Positions 16,259 through 23,126 of a stretch of DNA of 64,000 nucleotides are shown here, piece by piece. Each line of letters opens with the position of its first letter. The first letter of the stretch is position 1. The stretch is from a virus, in the IMG/VR virus record IMGVR_UViG_3300028844_004047, positions 16,350 through 80,349 of that record. One strand, 5' to 3'. Made by a program: the position numbers and the translations under genes. Below the pieces are notes generated by a model. It ran no database searches. It saw only the letters and a program-made list of their open reading frames with translations, and was not told where the DNA came from.

Positions 16259-16310
16259 CACAACCTGTAAGACATATAACTTGAGGCACCGATAGGTGTC
16301 TTTAGTTGTG
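16259..16310 (+). promoter_or_regulatory. Structured RNA / weak terminator after gp44 with alternative pairings
   Basis: CACAAC (16259-16264) can pair with GTTGTG (16305-16310). Inside, AGGCACC-GATA-GGTGTCT (16284-16301) forms a 7-bp hairpin followed by TTT. AAGACA (16269-16274) competes for TGTCTT (16297-16302). The mutually exclusive stems look like an attenuator, or a terminator with an antiterminator. Confidence 0.4.
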
Positions 16311-16318
16311 ATATAGTG

Positions 16319-16335
16319 ATTACAATAAGTGTAAT
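16319..16335 (+). promoter_or_regulatory. Inverted repeat ATTACA-ATAAG-TGTAAT
   Basis: A perfect 6-bp dyad 36 bases upstream of the outer-membrane protein gene; possible operator. No clear -35/-10 pair was recognised around it. Confidence 0.35.
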
Positions 16336-16371
16336 TGCGTTATATTTTTTTATTTAATAAGGATAATAATA

Positions 16372-16977
16372 ATGAAAAAAATATTAATGTTAGTTTCTGT
16401 TTTAACAATGATGGCAACATCGGCGTTTGCAGAAAATTATGATAATGGTACAATTGAACTGGTAGCAGTTACTGACAGTTATGCCATATCAATTAAAACA
16501 CCAGAAACTGGAGCAAACGAATATGGTATTGCAAAAGATTTAGGTGTCGTAAACGGTGAGCTCAAATTCTTTCAAAACGGTAGTGTAAATGATTACCAAT
16601 TGAAAGCATCAAAAGAATTAGTCATGCCAATTGGTGGCGGTGTTGACATTGAGCCCATTGCAGAAACATATGCAGGTGCAGGCTTGGCGTACAAATGGGG
16701 AGATAGTTTAACTAATGAAACTGTTACTGCTTCTCCGTATATTGGCGTACAAAAATCTGTAAGTGTATTAACACCATTTGTTGAAGTAGGTTTTGACTGG
16801 CAATCAACAAGCAATGATGTTTTAGACTTTGATAGGAATAATTCTTATTTAGAGTATGGAACAACATTTACAGTAAGTGAATCTATGCTTTTAAAAGCAT
16901 CTATTGTTGAAGATCGTTCAAAGAGCTTTGACTTAGAAGATAGAGAACTTGCTTTAGGAATAGTTGTTAGTTTCTAA
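16372..16977 (+). CDS. Exported outer-membrane beta-barrel protein
   Basis: 201 residues. A classical signal peptide (basic MKK, hydrophobic core, cleavage after SAFA at about residue 20) is followed by alternating-residue beta strands. The protein ends in LGIVVSF, whose terminal phenylalanine is the BAM-recognition feature of bacterial outer-membrane proteins. It is therefore predicted to insert in the host outer membrane. Phage barrels of this sort can block superinfection (as suggested for Lom-like proteins) or alter permeability; the role here is inference. AAGGA precedes the ATG and a strong terminator follows. Confidence 0.72.
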   Translation: MKKILMLVSVLTMMATSAFAENYDNGTIELVAVTDSYAISIKTPETGANEYGIAKDLGVVNGELKFFQNGSVNDYQLKASKELVMPIGGGVDIEPIAETYAGAGLAYKWGDSLTNETVTASPYIGVQKSVSVLTPFVEVGFDWQSTSNDVLDFDRNNSYLEYGTTFTVSESMLLKASIVEDRSKSFDLEDRELALGIVVSF

Positions 16978-16996
16978 CTATAATACAGCCAAAAAG

Positions 16997-17032
16997 AAAC
17001 CCAGTATACAATTAAGTGTACTGGGTTTTTTT
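16997..17032. terminator. Bidirectional intrinsic terminator
   Basis: Stem CCCAGTATAC / GTGTACTGGG with flanking A and T tracts (AAA before, TTTTTTT after). It lies between the converging outer-membrane-protein gene and the minus-strand gene at 17041, so it can serve both strands. Confidence 0.8.
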
Positions 17033-17040
17033 ATGAATTA

Positions 17041-17550
17041 TTAATCTTGTGTTTTGTTTTTCTTATCTTCGTTTGCTTTTAACTTACGTTCTAGCTCTTT
17101 AATTTTTTTATCTTTAATATTTTCATCAGCAATATCTTGTTTTTTTCTTAACTCGTCTGATTTCCATACTTGACTACACTTGTCTTTAAGTTCTTTAAAG
17201 TCAAGTCCTAGTTCAAGTCCTTTGTATCTACCACACATTTTCAACAATTCTAATTGCTGTCTTATTGCGGCATTTTCTGTTACAATACCTCTATAACGTT
17301 TTGTACAGGTACTTTGTAATGGGATTCTAAATCTAATACCAATAGTAGCTCTATCATCATCATATCCGTTATTAACGTTTGATCCTGCACCTCTATTAGT
17401 GTTTTGACTATATTCGATATATGGTTCTAATGCGGCGCCACTACAATGTTGATCAGAGTTTAAGTAATCGTTTCTTGCATGAGCAGGGCTAACAAAAAAT
17501 GCAAATAAAGCCAAAGCCGCTAGTAGTAAAAATGTAAATCGTAAGTCCAT
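17041..17550 (-). CDS. Periplasmic protein with signal peptide and coiled-coil tail
   Basis: 169 residues from the ATG at 17550. An upstream in-frame ATG at 17565 overlaps the previous stop, but GGAGGG sits between the two and fits 17550. The signal peptide ends in PAHA. The mature part has a short beta segment (ALEPYIEYSQN, then RATIGIRFRIPL) and four cysteines, then a Lys/Glu-rich coiled coil (about 120-169). It is paired with the membrane-anchored coiled-coil protein upstream. An envelope or virion-linked function is likely but not identified. Confidence 0.6.
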   Translation of the reverse strand: MDLRFTFLLLAALALFAFFVSPAHARNDYLNSDQHCSGAALEPYIEYSQNTNRGAGSNVNNGYDDDRATIGIRFRIPLQSTCTKRYRGIVTENAAIRQQLELLKMCGRYKGLELGLDFKELKDKCSQVWKSDELRKKQDIADENIKDKKIKELERKLKANEDKKNKTQD

Positions 17551-17564
17551 CCTTGAGCCCTCCA

Positions 17565-17984
17565 TTAGTAACCACCTGTCAGTTCACGTTTTAAATCTTT
17601 AATATCATATGTGAGTTGATTAAGTTCGTCACTTAATTTGTAATAACTTTCTTCTAATGCTCTTAGCTCTGCCGCACTAGCCATTTTGAAGGATCCATCT
17701 CTAAGGGCTTCTGCTTTAATTCTAATTTCAGTAATTCGTGAGAATGTATCTGTCATTTGTATAACAAGTTCTTCACGTGCTTCATTGTATTTTTGTGTTA
17801 AGTTTTTTATCTCTATACCATACTTTTCGTCAACTGATGCAATCCTTTGAGTATGCTCACTTAGAAGTATAGTATGGGCGGCAATAGTGTTGTTTAATGT
17901 GGATACAACATTTATACCTGTGTAAAGAGAACCTATTAGTGCAAGGGCAATAGGGAGCCAAGTAAATACTTTTTTTAATTCCAT
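17565..17984 (-). CDS. Membrane-anchored coiled-coil protein
   Basis: 139 residues with one N-terminal membrane helix (residues 9-27) and long heptad-like helices after it (about 35-135). Topology resembles an i-spanin, but a clearer spanin pair exists at 26633/27048, so this is probably another envelope-spanning or scaffold-like protein. It is cotranscribed with the periplasmic protein gene, whose upstream ATG overlaps its stop (TAATG). Confidence 0.6.
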   Translation of the reverse strand: MELKKVFTWLPIALALIGSLYTGINVVSTLNNTIAAHTILLSEHTQRIASVDEKYGIEIKNLTQKYNEAREELVIQMTDTFSRITEIRIKAEALRDGSFKMASAAELRALEESYYKLSDELNQLTYDIKDLKRELTGGY

Positions 17985-18015
17985 CGGTTTTCCTCGTTAA
18001 AACTGCCCTTCAGTG

Positions 18016-18023
18016 TATTTACC
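18016..18023 (-). promoter_or_regulatory. Possible late promoter (minus strand)
   Basis: GGTAAATA read on the minus strand, about 32 bases before the start at 17984; one base off the usual NATAAATA. Confidence 0.4.
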
Positions 18024-18055
18024 AAAAAAAAGCAAAAAAACCCCGTCTTTTTAGG

Positions 18056-18083
18056 TTGACAAATAGGACAGATATGTTAATAT
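18056..18083 (+). promoter_or_regulatory. Sigma70-type promoter
   Basis: TTGACA (18056-18061) with TAATAT (18078-18083) at 16-bp spacing; TATAGT slightly further down is an alternative -10. Confidence 0.6.
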
Positions 18084-18112
18084 ATAGTATAAGTTAACAA
18101 AAGGACTACATT

Positions 18113-18376
18113 ATGAAACGTAATTATAGATCAGCCTACAATGAACTACTAAAGATGCAATGTCCTGTTATTGAGGGCGGCGATAGGGGCGAAGATACGT
18201 TCCGTATTAGTGCAGAACAAAACTGTGAAGATGTCAACGAAACTGTATGGGCAGACTACAACAATATGGGTTTGGGTTTGTTTGGTGTTAACAACAAGAT
18301 TAATGCAGTGTTAGACAAGCATGGATTGTATGCAGAATGGATTAATCCTGGTGTTCTATCAGTACAAGAAGTATAG
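18113..18376 (+). CDS. Small early protein, function unknown
   Basis: 87 residues expressed alone from its own host-like promoter (AAGGA RBS). The sequence EDTFRISAEQNCEDVNETVW and DYNNMGLGLFGVNNKINAVL suggests a small alpha/beta protein. No family recognised. Isolated short early genes of this kind are often host-takeover factors (general knowledge). Confidence 0.6.
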   Translation: MKRNYRSAYNELLKMQCPVIEGGDRGEDTFRISAEQNCEDVNETVWADYNNMGLGLFGVNNKINAVLDKHGLYAEWINPGVLSVQEV

Positions 18377-18393
18377 TTAGGTAATTTTTTCGA

Positions 18394-18421
18394 TTGACAC
18401 TTTGAGTAAAGATGCTATTAT
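18394..18421 (+). promoter_or_regulatory. Sigma70-type promoter before ParB-like gene
   Basis: TTGACA (18394-18399) and TATTAT (18416-18421), spacer 16. The segment from the -10 onward (GCTATTATAGTATTATAAG) resembles the promoters at 22361 and 62433. Confidence 0.7.
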
Positions 18422-18476
18422 AGTATTATAAGATAATAAACCTTAGGCTGGATATGCCGCAACAGAGGAATATGAG

Positions 18477-19604
18477 ATGAGTAAACACGCAGATATTGTA
18501 AATGAACAATACAACCATAAAGAGAGTAATTTTGTCTCTTTACAAACCCGTATAACAGAAGCATTTAAACTTGCACCTAAGTTTGAAGCACAACTCGAAG
18601 CAGTTGTAGAAGAATTCAAAAGACGTAACAAAGATAACTGGTCATCATACAGTGACATGGAATTAGTACAAGCAATTCCTGTAGATTTTAGTAAAATACT
18701 AATCGACTCAACAATGCAACGTCCTGTTAATATGCGTCATGTATTAAAAATCCTAAACTATTTTAGTCAAACTATGGTTATGCCTATACAAGTATATAAA
18801 GAAGGTGACAATTATATTGCTTGGGACGGACAACATACTAGTATTGCACTTTATCTTATACTTACAAAAGTATTTGGTGAACGTCAAGTAGGTACAATGA
18901 TTCCTGTTAACATTTATCCAGTTAAGCAAAAATTAGAAATTCGTAGAAACTTTATTCTACTTAATGGTGATGCTAAAGAGAAACTAGATTTTATCGATAC
19001 ATATCGTCAAATGGTTTATGGTGCTATTATTGATAACAGTGATGATCCTATTTGGCAAGACACTGCTAAAATTAATGACTATTTAAAAGAAGCAGGTCTA
19101 TTTGCTACACACGAAAAGTTTGGTGATGATAGAGAGTCTGGTGCATTTACATTGTTGGCTGATACTATTATGACAAAGAAGTTAGAAAAACGTAAAGACG
19201 TTGATGTAACTCGTATGTTTGCAAAGTATTGGGTTTATATTAATGATGAACGTCCTGTACAAGCAAAAGAAGCCAGAATGCTTTATGAATACTTTGATGC
19301 TTGTTTTAAAGATAATGTAAAAGTAGATGACAAATACTTGTTAGACTTTGCATTATTCTGTAAAGAATACTTTGAAGCAAATTGGTCTGAAACAGGATCG
19401 TTTTGGAGTAAAGTAAAACTATCTTATGAAACTTGGTATAAAAAGGCTAACCCAGAAGAATTTGAAGAAAATGGTTTAAAAGGTTTTACTACAGAACCAC
19501 GTTTTGGTGTTCCGTTTTTGATTGCACAACTTAAAAAAAGTACTAAACTTAAAACACCTAAGTACAAACACTTGTATGCAGTTGATGGAAAGGATCTTTG
19601 GTAA
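18477..19604 (+). CDS. ParB/sulfiredoxin-like domain protein (DGQHT motif)
   Basis: 375 residues. The N-terminal half holds a ParB-type nuclease-superfamily pattern: VNMRHVLKILNYF, then VYKEGDNYIAWDGQHTSIAL, where the acidic-glycine-glutamine-histidine motif corresponds to the D/ERGHRR-type active loop. The helical C-terminal half is of unknown function. It is translationally coupled (TAATG) to an HNH nuclease gene and has its own early promoter. Possible roles include host-DNA degradation, a homing-like function or anti-defence; none is established. Confidence 0.6.
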   Translation: MSKHADIVNEQYNHKESNFVSLQTRITEAFKLAPKFEAQLEAVVEEFKRRNKDNWSSYSDMELVQAIPVDFSKILIDSTMQRPVNMRHVLKILNYFSQTMVMPIQVYKEGDNYIAWDGQHTSIALYLILTKVFGERQVGTMIPVNIYPVKQKLEIRRNFILLNGDAKEKLDFIDTYRQMVYGAIIDNSDDPIWQDTAKINDYLKEAGLFATHEKFGDDRESGAFTLLADTIMTKKLEKRKDVDVTRMFAKYWVYINDERPVQAKEARMLYEYFDACFKDNVKVDDKYLLDFALFCKEYFEANWSETGSFWSKVKLSYETWYKKANPEEFEENGLKGFTTEPRFGVPFLIAQLKKSTKLKTPKYKHLYAVDGKDLW

Positions 19605-20065
19605 TGATTCGTAATCCAGATAAAGATAAGTTTAAAAGTTCGGCAGTATTAACAGAACAACAACTTAAAGCAACCACTTGTATGTTACAAGATTGTGATA
19701 ACAAGTTAAGTATGTATGAAGGTCCTGGTAGTCAAGTACTATGTAGACAACACCAACTTGAGTGTGTTGAATATGGTGGAATGGGAAAACCAGAAAGACC
19801 ACATACATTTTATCGTAACTGGATATGTGATAGTTGTAGTTACGATCCACGTGAAGATGAACTAAGATTTGGTCACGTTGAAAATGAATATGATAAGATT
19901 CGTGCAATGCGAGGAGTGATGCACGGTGATCATATACACTTAAAGTCTAAGGGCGGAACTGATACTAAAGATAATATTAGTACTTTATGTGTATTGTGTC
20001 ATATGGCAAAAACTTATACTCAAAAGGACTATTTGGGTAAAAAGCAGGATAATATGGTAGTTTAA
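19604..20065 (+). CDS. HNH endonuclease
   Basis: 153 residues from ATG 19604, which overlaps the upstream stop as TAATG (a TTG at 19598 is an alternative). CDSC, CRQH and CVLC motifs supply zinc ligands. The HNH core is GDHIHLKSKGGTDTKDNIST followed by LCVLCHMAKT, with the catalytic His, Asn and His in order. HNH enzymes cut DNA via a single metal. The coupling to the ParB-like gene suggests the two proteins work together. Confidence 0.8.
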   Translation: MIRNPDKDKFKSSAVLTEQQLKATTCMLQDCDNKLSMYEGPGSQVLCRQHQLECVEYGGMGKPERPHTFYRNWICDSCSYDPREDELRFGHVENEYDKIRAMRGVMHGDHIHLKSKGGTDTKDNISTLCVLCHMAKTYTQKDYLGKKQDNMVV

Positions 20066-20134
20066 TGATATCTTTCTTAAAAAAAATTTATTGCAAAATA
20101 ACACATTCGTTGAAATATAAGGGTTTTTTAAAGG

Positions 20135-20162
20135 TTGACAGATTAAACATATATGTTATATT
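20135..20162 (+). promoter_or_regulatory. Sigma70-type promoter
   Basis: TTGACA (20135-20140) and TATATT (20157-20162), spacer 16, before the metalloprotease gene. Confidence 0.65.
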
Positions 20163-20197
20163 AAGTAAAATGATGTTAAATACTAGAGAGCATAGAC

Positions 20198-20692
20198 ATG
20201 AAAGTTATAGTGACAGGTGGGTGCAAAACCCAACGGAAATTTTCAGAAAGTTTGGCACGATTCTGTGCAGACTTATTAATGTCCAAGCGACTTCAGAACT
20301 CAATACATTTAGATATACAACTTGTTCCAAATCTAATGAAAAAGGAAGAGGTATATGGTGATTCGTGTTGGGAAGATAACAATTGGCGACCACGTGAGTT
20401 TACTGTCCGGGCAGATAGCAAACTTCGTATGCGTCGGCTACTTGAAACCATTGCACACGAAATGGTACACGTTAAACAATTCGCTAAAGGCGAAATGGTT
20501 GACCTTGCTCGTGCAGACAAAATTCGCTGGTGTGGTAAAATGTTTGAAGAAAAAGATTCAAACTATTATGACTACCCTTGGGAAATCGAAGCACACGGCA
20601 GAGAATGTGGACTATTTGTACGTTGGGCACAAGCAAAGAAATTGTCTAAAGAAAAATGGGCAAACAACGAAGACTTCAACTTTAAAACTTAA
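20198..20692 (+). CDS. SprT/zincin-like metalloprotease
   Basis: 164 residues. The zinc-binding HExxH motif is in ETIAHEMVHVKQF, and a downstream YPWEIEAHGRECG supplies a plausible third ligand Glu or His. SprT-like and related small metallopeptidases act on DNA-bound or stress proteins; the substrate here is unknown. It is first in a short early operon with small genes at 20719, 21061 and 21208. Confidence 0.7.
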   Translation: MKVIVTGGCKTQRKFSESLARFCADLLMSKRLQNSIHLDIQLVPNLMKKEEVYGDSCWEDNNWRPREFTVRADSKLRMRRLLETIAHEMVHVKQFAKGEMVDLARADKIRWCGKMFEEKDSNYYDYPWEIEAHGRECGLFVRWAQAKKLSKEKWANNEDFNFKT

Positions 20693-20718
20693 TCAACAAT
20701 ACATAGAAAAGGGCAAAT

Positions 20719-21057
20719 ATGACTAATAATCTTACAGGTAAGATACAATCAATTTACGACTTAACTTCCAATGAAGCGGAGGTACGTGACTTTGGTAAAG
20801 ATATGATGGATCTAGCCTTCATCGAAAAAGATGATGTTAGAGCAAACAAACTTTCAGACTTAGGTTATCGTTTAAGTAGATTTGGTGAATTATGGAGTAT
20901 CAAAGGTAAAGACATTACCGATGAAGAACTGCAATTAATTAATTATGGGCAAAAAGAAATTAATGCTCCTAAAAACAAAAAGAAATTGCAACGTCTAAAA
21001 GATTTACAAAAAGAGAAATTAGAAAAAGCATTTATTCAATCTTCGCCAGTCGAGTAA
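20719..21057 (+). CDS. Hypothetical helical early protein
   Basis: 112 residues, charged and helical, with a lysine-rich C-terminal coiled segment (KNKKKLQRLKDLQKEKLEKA). AAAAGGGC is a weak RBS. It lies between the metalloprotease and two very small genes. No domain recognised. Confidence 0.55.
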   Translation: MTNNLTGKIQSIYDLTSNEAEVRDFGKDMMDLAFIEKDDVRANKLSDLGYRLSRFGELWSIKGKDITDEELQLINYGQKEINAPKNKKKLQRLKDLQKEKLEKAFIQSSPVE

Positions 21058-21060
21058 GCA

Positions 21061-21207
21061 ATGTATCAAGTTGTTTATATTCCTAAAGTTGAAGACGAGG
21101 TAATCGTCGCAGAATTTGATTCCATAGAAGAAGCAGAATCTCATATGGAATTAATTAAAGTAGAACGCCCTAATGCGTTCCCACATCATTATATAAAGGA
21201 GAAGTAA
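21061..21207 (+). CDS. Very small protein (48 aa), function unknown
   Basis: A 48-codon frame starting three bases after the previous stop (MYQVVYIPKVEDEVIVAEFD and so on). The alternating pattern suggests a small beta-sheet followed by a helix, as in peptides that remodel a host protein. Its stop TAA directly abuts the entericidin-like gene start. Confidence 0.5.
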   Translation: MYQVVYIPKVEDEVIVAEFDSIEEAESHMELIKVERPNAFPHHYIKEK

Positions 21208-21333
21208 ATGAAATATTTTATGATTATTATGGTAGCACTATCTTTAGGTGCTTGTTCTACAGTTGCTGGTGTTGGCAAAGATATCCAAGATGCGGCTGAG
21301 TATACAAAAGAAAAAGTTGGTTCAAAACTGTAG
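21208..21333 (+). CDS. Entericidin-like small lipoprotein
   Basis: 41 residues. An MKYF start, a hydrophobic core and the lipobox LGAC predict lipid attachment at Cys15. The mature peptide STVAGVGKDIQDAAEYTKEK has the C-x-T-x-x-G-x-G-x-D pattern of the entericidin family, short amphipathic membrane lipoproteins of the EcnA/EcnB antidote-toxin pair. AAAGGAG precedes the ATG by six bases. A phage copy could perturb the envelope or counter a host EcnB-type toxin (inference). Confidence 0.6.
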   Translation: MKYFMIIMVALSLGACSTVAGVGKDIQDAAEYTKEKVGSKL

Positions 21334-21340
21334 AAATAGG

Positions 21341-21369
21341 TTGACAAAAGTCGCATAATATGGTATACT
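21341..21369 (+). promoter_or_regulatory. Sigma70-type promoter
   Basis: TTGACA (21341-21346) and TATACT (21364-21369), spacer 17. Confidence 0.75.
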
Positions 21370-21399
21370 ATATGTATAGTTAAGAAGAAGGAGAGTTAA

Positions 21400-22119
21400 A
21401 TGTCAAAAGAAGTTTACACGTTTACAAAAGCACTTACAATCGCTTTTACGGCACAACGTTTTAACGATTCGTATCAAAAAGAAACTGTGGTTCCTTATAC
21501 CATTGACGGTAAACTCACAGGCACTCCAACTGTTGCTAATAAACAAATTATGCGATTCCTAGTAAACAATCACGATGGAATGGATCCAAACGTTATTGAC
21601 TTCTTAAATAAAAACGAAAAGAAACTTCGTGTAACTGAAGATGATGAAAAAGATACATCTGAAACTATAGAATGGTTAGAAGGTTTGGCTATGCGAGCCA
21701 TGGCAAGTGACCTTAACGGATTTGAATCTAAATTATATTCAACATTCGAAAAAGATGATATTTCAACATATGACTTTGGAATGATTGCAAGTATACCACA
21801 AACTGTACAACGTGTAGTTAAAAAAGAAACAACAGAAGATTTGATTATGAAATCCTGTACAGGTGACTGGATAGGTAAAGTAGGTGATAAAGTTAATGTT
21901 ACTGCTAAAATGATTTCTGGTGTTTACAGTCGTAACTATTCGAGTTACATTTATGTTGCAATAGCAGATAATAAACTTATTACTTTCTGGAGTCAAAAAG
22001 ACTTTTTGGAAGAAGTTGGTAAAAATGTTAAAATTTATGCCAAAATAAAAAGGACTGACATGAGTCGTTGGTATCCTAGCATTAAAGAAACTCAACTTAA
22101 CTACGTTAAAATAAATTAA
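21400..22119 (+). CDS. Conserved early protein with possible OB-fold C-terminus
   Basis: 239 residues. The N-terminal half is helical (KALTIAFTAQRF, then MRFLVNNHDGMD). Residues ~150-239 (WIGKVGDKVNVTAKMISGVY, then SYIYVAIADNKLITFWS) form five strand-like segments in OB-fold order, hinting at single-stranded nucleic-acid binding. AGAAGGAGAG is a strong RBS. A pseudoknot-like RNA structure follows its stop codon. Confidence 0.6.
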   Translation: MSKEVYTFTKALTIAFTAQRFNDSYQKETVVPYTIDGKLTGTPTVANKQIMRFLVNNHDGMDPNVIDFLNKNEKKLRVTEDDEKDTSETIEWLEGLAMRAMASDLNGFESKLYSTFEKDDISTYDFGMIASIPQTVQRVVKKETTEDLIMKSCTGDWIGKVGDKVNVTAKMISGVYSRNYSSYIYVAIADNKLITFWSQKDFLEEVGKNVKIYAKIKRTDMSRWYPSIKETQLNYVKIN

Positions 22120-22126
22120 GAGGTTT

Positions 22127-22187
22127 ACGGTACGATCTCCTTCTTAACTTACACGAGCCCTGTCATGTTGTACCGTGTGGCAGGGTT
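22127..22187 (+). ncRNA. Predicted H-type pseudoknot element
   Basis: A 10-bp stem AGCCCTGTCA (22156-22165) / TGGCAGGGTT (22178-22187) encloses a 12-base loop. The loop contains GTACCGT (22170-22176), fully complementary to ACGGTAC (22127-22133) upstream. Stem plus loop pairing gives an H-type pseudoknot. It lies between the gene ending at 22119 and the small gene at 22210, followed by TTCATTTTCTT. It could be a 3' end structure, a translational operator or a ligand-responsive element; no known Rfam family was recognised. Confidence 0.45.
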
Positions 22188-22209
22188 CATTTTCTTGAAA
22201 GGAAAATAA

Positions 22210-22377
22210 ATGGCAAGATATCAACGAACAGAAGCAGACACAAAGGCCATTGAAGAATGGTTAGCAAAAGGCAACAAAATTACTGTATGTGAACCTTATG
22301 CAAGAACAGAGGATATCGGCTACATGAGTCGCTGGAAAGGTTCTAAAAAGAAGAAAAAGGTTGACAAATCGACATAA
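22210..22377 (+). CDS. Small basic protein (55 aa)
   Basis: A 55-codon frame with AAAGGA RBS (MARYQRTEADTKAIEEWLAK and so on), ending in a lysine-rich tail (KKKKK). Its last codons contain the TTGACA of the next promoter. It follows the pseudoknot element, so it is the most likely gene controlled by it. Confidence 0.5.
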   Translation: MARYQRTEADTKAIEEWLAKGNKITVCEPYARTEDIGYMSRWKGSKKKKKVDKST

Positions 22378-22388
22378 GGTGCTATTAT
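22361..22388 (+). promoter_or_regulatory. Sigma70-type promoter
   Basis: TTGACA (22361-22366) and TATTAT (22383-22388), spacer 16. AAGGTGCTATTATAA is nearly identical to the promoter at 62433. Confidence 0.7.
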
Positions 22389-22419
22389 AAAATAGTAAGT
22401 TAAACAATAAAAGAAGAAG

Positions 22420-23001
22420 ATGAAATTGAAAAAAATTATATTAACAGACGCAGATGGTGTACTCCTTAATTGGGAGTTCGCCTTTAACTGTTGGATGGAA
22501 GAACACGGATTTAAAACTACAAAAGGATACCAGTTCAAATACGATATGGCTGAACGTTATGGTATTCCAAAAGCACAAGTTAAAACACTAATTAGACAGT
22601 TTAATGAAAGTGCTACAATCGGATACTTACCTGCTCTACGTGACGCAGTTCAATATGTTACAAAACTTGCTGACGAAGGTTGGGAGTTTCATTGCATTAC
22701 ATCATTAAGTAATAACAAATATGCAAAAAGGCTAAGACAGAAAAATTTAGACAAGTTGTTCGGAGAAGGAGTCTTTACTAAACTAATTTGTTTAGGTACT
22801 GGAGACGATAAAGATGACACACTTGCACAATACAAAGGATCCAAACTTTGGTGGATTGAAGACAAACCTGTAAACTGCGAAGCAGGATTAAAAGCAGGAC
22901 TTAAACCTATACTTGTAGAACATGGACACAACATGAATGGCGAGTATTCTTACCCAATAGCAAAAGATTGGGAACACATCTATAACATTGTAACAGTCTA
23001 A
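22420..23001 (+). CDS. HAD-superfamily phosphatase / 5'(3')-nucleotidase-like
   Basis: 193 residues. HAD motif I is TDADGVLLNW at residues 9-18, motif II ITSLSN near 90, and motif IV WWIEDKPVNCEAG near 145. This order matches NT5C-type deoxynucleotidases and related small phosphatases. It may recycle host nucleotides or control dNMP pools. It is expressed from its own early promoter. Confidence 0.72.
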   Translation: MKLKKIILTDADGVLLNWEFAFNCWMEEHGFKTTKGYQFKYDMAERYGIPKAQVKTLIRQFNESATIGYLPALRDAVQYVTKLADEGWEFHCITSLSNNKYAKRLRQKNLDKLFGEGVFTKLICLGTGDDKDDTLAQYKGSKLWWIEDKPVNCEAGLKAGLKPILVEHGHNMNGEYSYPIAKDWEHIYNIVTV

Positions 23002-23037
23002 GGTTGCAAATCATTTAACAAAACTGTAATCTTTCTT

Positions 23038-23067
23038 TTGACATTATCAAGTAAATAGTGTTACAAT
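23038..23067 (+). promoter_or_regulatory. Sigma70-type promoter before PiT-like gene
   Basis: TTGACA (23038-23043) and TACAAT (23062-23067), spacer 18; leader of about 55 bases. Confidence 0.65.
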
Positions 23068-23126
23068 GAAATAATATATAAATCAATAACAAGCAACGTC
23101 GAGCTTGGCCAATATGGAGATATAAA

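Noticed and set aside
20065-20361. 98-codon open frame after the HNH gene
   Set aside because: It runs across the TTGACA/TATATT promoter and the start of the metalloprotease gene; Ser/Arg-rich translation without a motif.
20355-20726. 123-codon open frame overlapping the metalloprotease gene
   Set aside because: Different frame of a gene with a clear HExxH motif; no RBS or domain of its own.
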